Assembly: GCF_000224785.1 (NCBI RefSeq)
Contig: NZ_AGAV01000016.1
Location: 1 to 64,000, forward strand
DNA length: 64,000 bases
Reading direction: 5' to 3'
Source of the DNA: Lentibacillus jeotgali
Lineage (GTDB): Bacteria; Bacillota; Bacilli; Bacillales; Amphibacillaceae
Shown here in pieces: positions 60,142 through 64,000 of this stretch; positions within the stretch are counted from its first letter, which is position 1, and the number at the start of each line of letters is the position of its first letter. Made by a program: the position numbers and the translations under genes. The notes beneath the pieces were generated by a model. The model ran no database searches, was not told where the DNA came from, and saw nothing but the letters and a program-made list of their open reading frames with translations.

Positions 60142-61185
60142 CTAATCCAGCCTTTGTTTTGCAAAATCGTTTTTAAATCTAACTGGGATGATGGAATTTT
60201 GCGGGAAGTCATTAATTGGAGGTGAGAAGTACACCCTGGCGCTGGTGTTTCCGGTCTTTCTTAGATTCATCGAATTCATTATGACGTACGCTGTTTTGGG
60301 AGAAGCAACCTGTAAAAGTTCACGGCACTGTTTATTAGTGATCGTGGTGCCATGGAGGAGAAAATAGTCAAGGATAAAACGTTCGTGGGCGTTGTAACTA
60401 ATAGCAGAACAGTATGGACATTGCCATCTTTTGTACAGACGTTTCATCGGATATTTATAGCACTTTTCACAAGGAACGCCTTTTATCAGATGTTGTTCGT
60501 TAATGTTGTGTTGTTGTATGATGCTAGTCCTGAGCGGTACATTTTCCCTTAATATGGTACTGCATAATTTTTTGATATCTGCATTGGTGAGGATGTTCGT
60601 TGTGTAGCTGTCGTTTAACCTGTCAAGGTGCTGATGGAGGCTTTCGTTATGAATAATCTTCTTATAAGCATCTGGATCTTGTGTGACATTTTCAATGATG
60701 GTTGTAGGATACGCAACGACAACGAGGGTCTCAATCGGGATATTGAAAACGCCATGCCGCGCAAGCCATGCCCGCAAATGTGTTTTTTGCGCCTCGGCCT
60801 GTAAAATGGGATCTTTGTAGGATGTCACCTCTCCGTTTACGACCTGCGTTAATTGCCGCTGCTCGGAATTATATTTAAATGTTCCTTTCTGGTTTTTGGT
60901 TTCGAGAATGTAAATCACTTTGTTTGTCAGGATAAGTGTATCCATTTGAAAATTGAATGGAGGGTTTTCCAACCGGATGCCTTGAAAAACGAAGAAATCT
61001 TTGTGCGGATAAGTGGAAAGCTTGTAGTCAACATTTTTCTCGCCGTCATAGCCTGCCTTTGCCCGTTTGTATTCCGAAACGATGGCTTCGTGCTGCCGGT
61101 ATTTCTCCAAAATACATCTAAAGAGCGCTTCATAAGCCAGCAGCTCGTGCGGTTTCTTTCGCTGCAATACTATTGTCGGGAACAA
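60142..61185 (-). CDS. NERD-domain protein with a zinc ribbon
   Basis: A 347-residue protein. The NERD (nuclease-related) domain lies at about 40-160: GYDGEKNVDYKL, FNFQMDTLILTNKVIYILETKNQKG with the D...ExK pattern of nuclease folds. A zinc ribbon CEKCYKYPMKRLYKRWQCPYC follows at about 240-260, then a helical C-terminal part (FILDYFLLHGTTITNKQCRELLQV). TTG start at 61185 is supported by AAGGAGTGATGA. Such proteins are common in Bacillaceae and mostly uncharacterised; DNA processing or defence has been suggested for the domain. It lies on the minus strand between spoIIID and mbl. Confidence 0.8.
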   Translation of the reverse strand: MFPTIVLQRKKPHELLAYEALFRCILEKYRQHEAIVSEYKRAKAGYDGEKNVDYKLSTYPHKDFFVFQGIRLENPPFNFQMDTLILTNKVIYILETKNQKGTFKYNSEQRQLTQVVNGEVTSYKDPILQAEAQKTHLRAWLARHGVFNIPIETLVVVAYPTTIIENVTQDPDAYKKIIHNESLHQHLDRLNDSYTTNILTNADIKKLCSTILRENVPLRTSIIQQHNINEQHLIKGVPCEKCYKYPMKRLYKRWQCPYCSAISYNAHERFILDYFLLHGTTITNKQCRELLQVASPKTAYVIMNSMNLRKTGNTSARVYFSPPINDFPQNSIIPVRFKNDFAKQRLD

Positions 61186-61547
61186 ATAATCATCACTCCT
61201 TATTAAATTTTGAATTCTCAGGATTAGTATTCGACATACACCTACAAATTCCTTCTAAAATACAATCATATTTTTAAAAAACTTTAAAGTTCACAGGTGG
61301 GCATGAGCGCAAGATCGCAAACATGCTCTCGAGCGCAAAAACGAGGACATGGCACGAAGTCATAAACACCACCCTGATCCCCATCACTTCAACACCAAGA
61401 GCGTTCGCCGCATAGTGAATTTTTCCTGAGCTTTTTTATTCAAATAGAAGTTATATATTATGTTTTGTGGTAAAATATAATATTAGCGATAATGTGTTTA
61501 CATATGGATACGACTAAAGTATTTGATAGCTAGGGAGGATTAAATGA
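61186..61547. other. Divergent gap between the NERD gene and mbl
   Basis: Contains the ribosome site of the NERD gene (about 61193-61200, minus strand), a weak repetitive patch around 61300-61345 (CATGAGCGCAAGATCGCAAA, then CATGCTCTCGAGCGCAAAAA, about 20 bases apart, perhaps a decayed array), and TATAAT at 61476-61481 as a likely mbl -10 box. No gene seen. Confidence 0.45.
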
Positions 61548-62549
61548 ATGTTTTCGAGGGATATCGGGATTGACCTGGGAACTGCCAATGTGTTGATCCA
61601 CTTGAAAGGAAAAGGGATTGTTTTGAATGAACCCTCCGTTGTGGCGATCGATAAAAATACCGGCCGTGTGCTTGAGGTCGGGGAAGCGGCGCGCCGCATG
61701 GTTGGACGGACGCCTGGTAATATCGATGCGATTCGTCCATTAAAAGACGGTGTGATTGCCGATTTTGATATGACTGAAGCGATGCTGCGGCATTTTATTG
61801 ATAAAATTAATGTTAAAGGATTTTTTTCCAAACCGACAATGCTGATTTGCTGTCCGACAAATATTACCAAGGTTGAGCAAAAGGCGATCAAGGAAGCGGC
61901 TGAGAAATCCGGCGGCAAAAAAGTTTATCTGGAGGAAGAGCCCAAAGTGGCTGCAGTCGGCGCTGGTATGGAGATTTATCAGCCGAGCGGGAACATGATC
62001 GTGGACATCGGCGGTGGCACAACGGATGCGGCGGTACTGTCGATGGGGAACATCGTAACGGCTGAAACCGTGAAAATGGCCGGCGACAAATTTGATGCGG
62101 AAATTCTTCAATACATCAAAAAGGAATACAAACTGTTGATCGGCGAACGGACAGCTGAGGATATTAAAATTAATGTGGCCACCGTCTGGGAAGGTTCACG
62201 CAATGAGGAAATGGAAATTCGCGGCCGTGATATGATGACTGGTTTGCCGCGTACCATAACGGTTCGCTCAGAGGAAATTGAAAAAGCACTTCGGGAGCCG
62301 GCTTCGATTATTGTCCACGCGGCGAAACAGGTGCTGGAGAAGACCCCGCCTGAATTGTCGGCTGATATCATCGATCGCGGTGTGATTCTTACTGGAGGCG
62401 GTGCATTGACGCACGGAATCGATCAGCTTCTCGCTGACGAGCTGAAAGTCCCTGTCCTCCTGTCTGAAGACCCGATGGACTGTGTTGCCAAAGGGACAGG
62501 TATCATGCTAGAAAACATTGGTAAAGTTGAACGGAAAAAGATTATTTGA
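61548..62549 (+). CDS. mbl: Rod-shape-determining actin homologue Mbl
   Basis: A 333-residue MreB-family protein, same length as B. subtilis Mbl and with its N-terminus (MFSRDIGIDLGTANVLIHLKGKG). Actin-fold motifs: phosphate 1 DLGTAN, phosphate 2 IVDIGGGTTDAAVLSMG, adenosine LTGGGALTHGIDQLL. It forms membrane-bound filaments that guide lateral wall synthesis. ATG at 61548 after GGGAGGATTAA. Position after spoIIID identifies it as Mbl rather than MreB. flhO and flhP, which follow mbl in B. subtilis, are absent. Confidence 0.96.
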   Translation: MFSRDIGIDLGTANVLIHLKGKGIVLNEPSVVAIDKNTGRVLEVGEAARRMVGRTPGNIDAIRPLKDGVIADFDMTEAMLRHFIDKINVKGFFSKPTMLICCPTNITKVEQKAIKEAAEKSGGKKVYLEEEPKVAAVGAGMEIYQPSGNMIVDIGGGTTDAAVLSMGNIVTAETVKMAGDKFDAEILQYIKKEYKLLIGERTAEDIKINVATVWEGSRNEEMEIRGRDMMTGLPRTITVRSEEIEKALREPASIIVHAAKQVLEKTPPELSADIIDRGVILTGGGALTHGIDQLLADELKVPVLLSEDPMDCVAKGTGIMLENIGKVERKKII

Positions 62550-62563
62550 TCTAAGAGCGTGCG

Positions 62564-62627
62564 GTTGACATACACGAGGCTATCTTGTCCTTCAGCGGAA
62601 AGCTCGGAAAGTGTGATGTATGTCAAC
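62564..62627 (+). repeat. Long-loop inverted repeat after mbl
   Basis: GTTGACATACA (62564-62574) and TGTATGTCAAC (62617-62627), perfect 11-base arms around a 42-base interior containing CCTTCAGCGG and GAAAGCTC. No T-run follows. It could be an RNA fold or a repeat relic. The rest of the gap to 62894 contains no gene. Confidence 0.5.
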
Positions 62628-62894
62628 TGTGATGGCATAACAAGAACCATTCAGCGTAATGGACAAAATGATGGTTAACGTGGTAATGTAAATAAAAATG
62701 ACGGAAATCTGACAATCAATGAAGCTTTTCGACTAAGATTACTAGACATAATTGGATAAATGCTATGATGTGTCAAATTTGGGAGATCCCCAAATCAATC
62801 CCATGAAAATCGATACGGAAGCACTCTGATACAACTCGAAAACATCCGGCATCAAGAATTCACATGCAACAACAGAAGTAAGGAGAAAGAAGCC

Positions 62895-63269
62895 ATGCCT
62901 ATAGACCAGAAAGAAAAAACAGAACAGCGCGATCAAGCGGCAGAACAGGAAAAAGAACAACAACAGGAAACGACTCCGGATACAGTGACGCGCAGAGAGC
63001 AGGAGCAGCAGCAGGAAACGTCAACAGATAAAGCACTGCGGAAAGAACAAAAGAAAAAGCGGAGACAGGAGAAACGTCAAAACAAAAGGCCGCGCCGCCG
63101 CATTTTTCCAATTTGGCTGCGGATCATCGTCGTCCTCGTTCTTTCGGCAATCGCCCTGTTAGTGGGTCTAATGGTTGGCTATGGCATTATTGGAGACGGC
63201 AATCCAATTGACGCGTTAAAATGGGAAACATGGCAGCATATTATCGATATCGTAGTCAAAGAAAGGTAA
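62895..63269 (+). CDS. EpuA-type membrane protein (annotated elsewhere as RNA polymerase subunit beta-like)
   Basis: A 124-residue protein. A long Gln/Glu/Lys/Arg-rich cytoplasmic N-terminus (about 1-70), a basic cluster (KRPRRRIFPIWLR), one membrane helix (IIVVLVLSAIALLVGLMVGYGIIG) and the conserved tail GNPIDALKWETWQHIIDIV. The tail is the EpuA-family hallmark; these proteins are often labelled DNA-directed RNA polymerase subunit beta without firm evidence. It usually sits near fabZ and mbl in Bacillaceae. ATG at 62895 after AAGGAGAAAG. Confidence 0.75.
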   Translation: MPIDQKEKTEQRDQAAEQEKEQQQETTPDTVTRREQEQQQETSTDKALRKEQKKKRRQEKRQNKRPRRRIFPIWLRIIVVLVLSAIALLVGLMVGYGIIGDGNPIDALKWETWQHIIDIVVKER

Positions 63270-63273
63270 AGTG

Positions 63274-63350
63274 AAACGTCAATCAGGGGGCGTTTTCCCC
63301 TGTTGACTGTTGGTTGAGAAGCATGTCCGCTGAAAACGGGCATGTTTCTT
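63274..63350 (+). repeat. AATCAGCGGGG-family element after the EpuA gene
   Basis: AACGTCAATCAGGGGGCG and CCCCTGTTGACTGTTGGTTGA form a stem-loop, followed by a second small hairpin (GCATGTCCGC...CGGGCATGT). The first hairpin may act as terminator. Confidence 0.6.
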
Positions 63351-63383
63351 TATTTAAATCTTCGGCAAACGGCGGGCATCTGT

Positions 63384-63389
63384 TATAAT
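63384..63389 (+). promoter_or_regulatory. Putative -10 box for fabZ
   Basis: TATAAT 97 bases before fabZ; the -35 (TTCGGC at 63361-63366, 17-base spacer) is weak. Confidence 0.45.
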
Positions 63390-63485
63390 GAATGCATCTT
63401 ACATATCATCAGGCTGTTTTCAGAGAGATTGTTGCTTTTAAAGAAATAACGAGTTAAAAACAGCCTATCATAAAGGAGAGATTGG

Positions 63486-63905
63486 ATGGATATCGACCAA
63501 ATTAAAGATACTATCCCACACCGCTATCCGTTTTTACTGGTTGACAAAGTAACCGAAATTGAAGAGGGCAAGCGGGTAGCTGCCGTAAAAAATGTGACAG
63601 CAAACGAGCCATTTTTCCAGGGACATTTTCCTGACTATCCGGTCATGCCAGGTGTGCTGATTGTGGAAGCATTGGCACAGGCCGGCGCGATTTGTGTGCT
63701 TGGCATCGAGGAAAATCAGGGCAAAATCGGCTTTCTCGCAGGGCTTGAAAAATGCCGGTTTAAACGTCAGGTAAAACCGGGCGATCAGCTGCGACTGGAA
63801 GTTGAGATCACTCGCTTAAAAGGCCCCGTTGGCAAAGGAAAAGGTGTTGCAACCGTTGAGGGTGAAGTGGCTGCTGAAGGCGACATCACCTTTGCGATAA
63901 AGTGA
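63486..63905 (+). CDS. fabZ: 3-hydroxyacyl-[acyl-carrier-protein] dehydratase FabZ
   Basis: A 139-residue hot-dog-fold enzyme that dehydrates 3-hydroxyacyl-ACP in fatty acid elongation. The catalytic histidine is in [16 protein letters not shown] (about residue 48) and the glutamate in [10 protein letters not shown] (about 62). N-terminal [13 protein letters not shown] is typical. ATG at 63486 after AAGGAGAGA. Complete within the window. Confidence 0.96.
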   Translation: MDIDQIKDTIPHRYPFLLVDKVTEIEEGKRVAAVKNVTANEPFFQGHFPDYPVMPGVLIVEALAQAGAICVLGIEENQGKIGFLAGLEKCRFKRQVKPGDQLRLEVEITRLKGPVGKGKGVATVEGEVAAEGDITFAIK

Positions 63906-64000
63906 AACTTCAATCAGCGGGGCGCTTTTCCCCGCTGATTGTTAGTTGAACAAATCGGGCATTTAGGGACAGTTAGCCGCCGTACTTTGGCGGCTTATTG
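63903..64000 (+). repeat. AATCAGCGGGG-family element after fabZ (runs off the window)
   Basis: Perfect stem CAATCAGCGGGG/CCCCGCTGATTG (63911-63942) around CGCTTTT, then GTTAGTTGAACAAATCGGGCATTTAGGGACAG and TTAGCCGCC with a second hairpin GCCGCC...GGCGGC. The element is cut by the window end. The first hairpin probably terminates fabZ. Confidence 0.7.

Noticed and set aside
59838-60176. Repetitive open frames across the family 2 array
   Set aside because: All three forward frames stay open because of the 20-base repeat; no ribosome site.
60142-61206. Plus-strand open frames opposite the NERD gene
   Set aside because: They mirror a well-supported minus-strand gene and have no ribosome sites.

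Overview
The window looks like a chromosomal segment of a moderately halophilic, spore-forming member of the Bacillaceae (Virgibacillus/Lentibacillus/Oceanobacillus-like; the genus is inferred). Gene order follows the Bacillus subtilis block fadF-rpoE-pyrG-spo0F-tal-murAB-glpX-rho-rpmE-tdk-prfA-prmC-spoIIR-ywlC-mntP-ywlE-rpiB-ywlG-glyA-upp-mnaA-atp operon-ywmB-murAA-spoIID-spoIIQ-spoIIID-mbl-fabZ, with several insertions and losses. I found no rRNA, tRNA, CRISPR array, prophage structural gene or intact transposase gene.

Layout. 1-10.4 kb: acyl-CoA catabolism (fadF end, thiolase, 3-hydroxybutyryl-CoA dehydrogenase, two acyl-CoA dehydrogenases, a broken meaB, a TetR regulator and fused isobutyryl-CoA mutase icmF). 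10.7-23.4 kb: rpoE, pyrG (with a CTP-sensing attenuator), spo0F (sigma-H promoter), tal, murAB, glpX, rho, rpmE2, tdk, prfA, prmC and spoIIR. 23.9-35.7 kb: a DnaA-box cluster, ywlC, mntP, a minus-strand glycosyltransferase, ywlE, rpiB, ywlG, glyA, upp, mnaA and a Vpr-like protease. 35.9-43.6 kb: the complete atpIBEFHAGDC operon, with a structured leader and hairpin elements inside it. 44-46.4 kb: ywzB, ywmB, murAA. 46.5-54.8 kb: a dppBCDE-ykfACD-type operon for import and recycling of cell-wall peptides, with CodY-like and CcpA (cre) sites. 54.9-63.9 kb: spoIID, spoIIQ, an AimR-like peptide receptor with a small secreted propeptide gene, spoIIID, a NERD protein, mbl, an EpuA-type protein and fabZ.

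Most notable: (1) a receptor/peptide pair resembling the phage arbitrium system AimR-AimP, but lacking the AimR DNA-binding region. It sits among sporulation genes behind a sigma-H consensus promoter overlapped by a Spo0A box. (2) Sigma-F-like promoters of spoIIR and ywmB in which the promoter spacer encodes the strand that would hide the ribosome binding site, so only read-through transcripts should be silenced. (3) Four unrelated families of intergenic repeat arrays sharing a 20-21 bp period. (4) GTTCAAAAAG hairpin elements after the atp genes for the multi-copy subunits c, alpha and beta. (5) A folded leader upstream of atpI.
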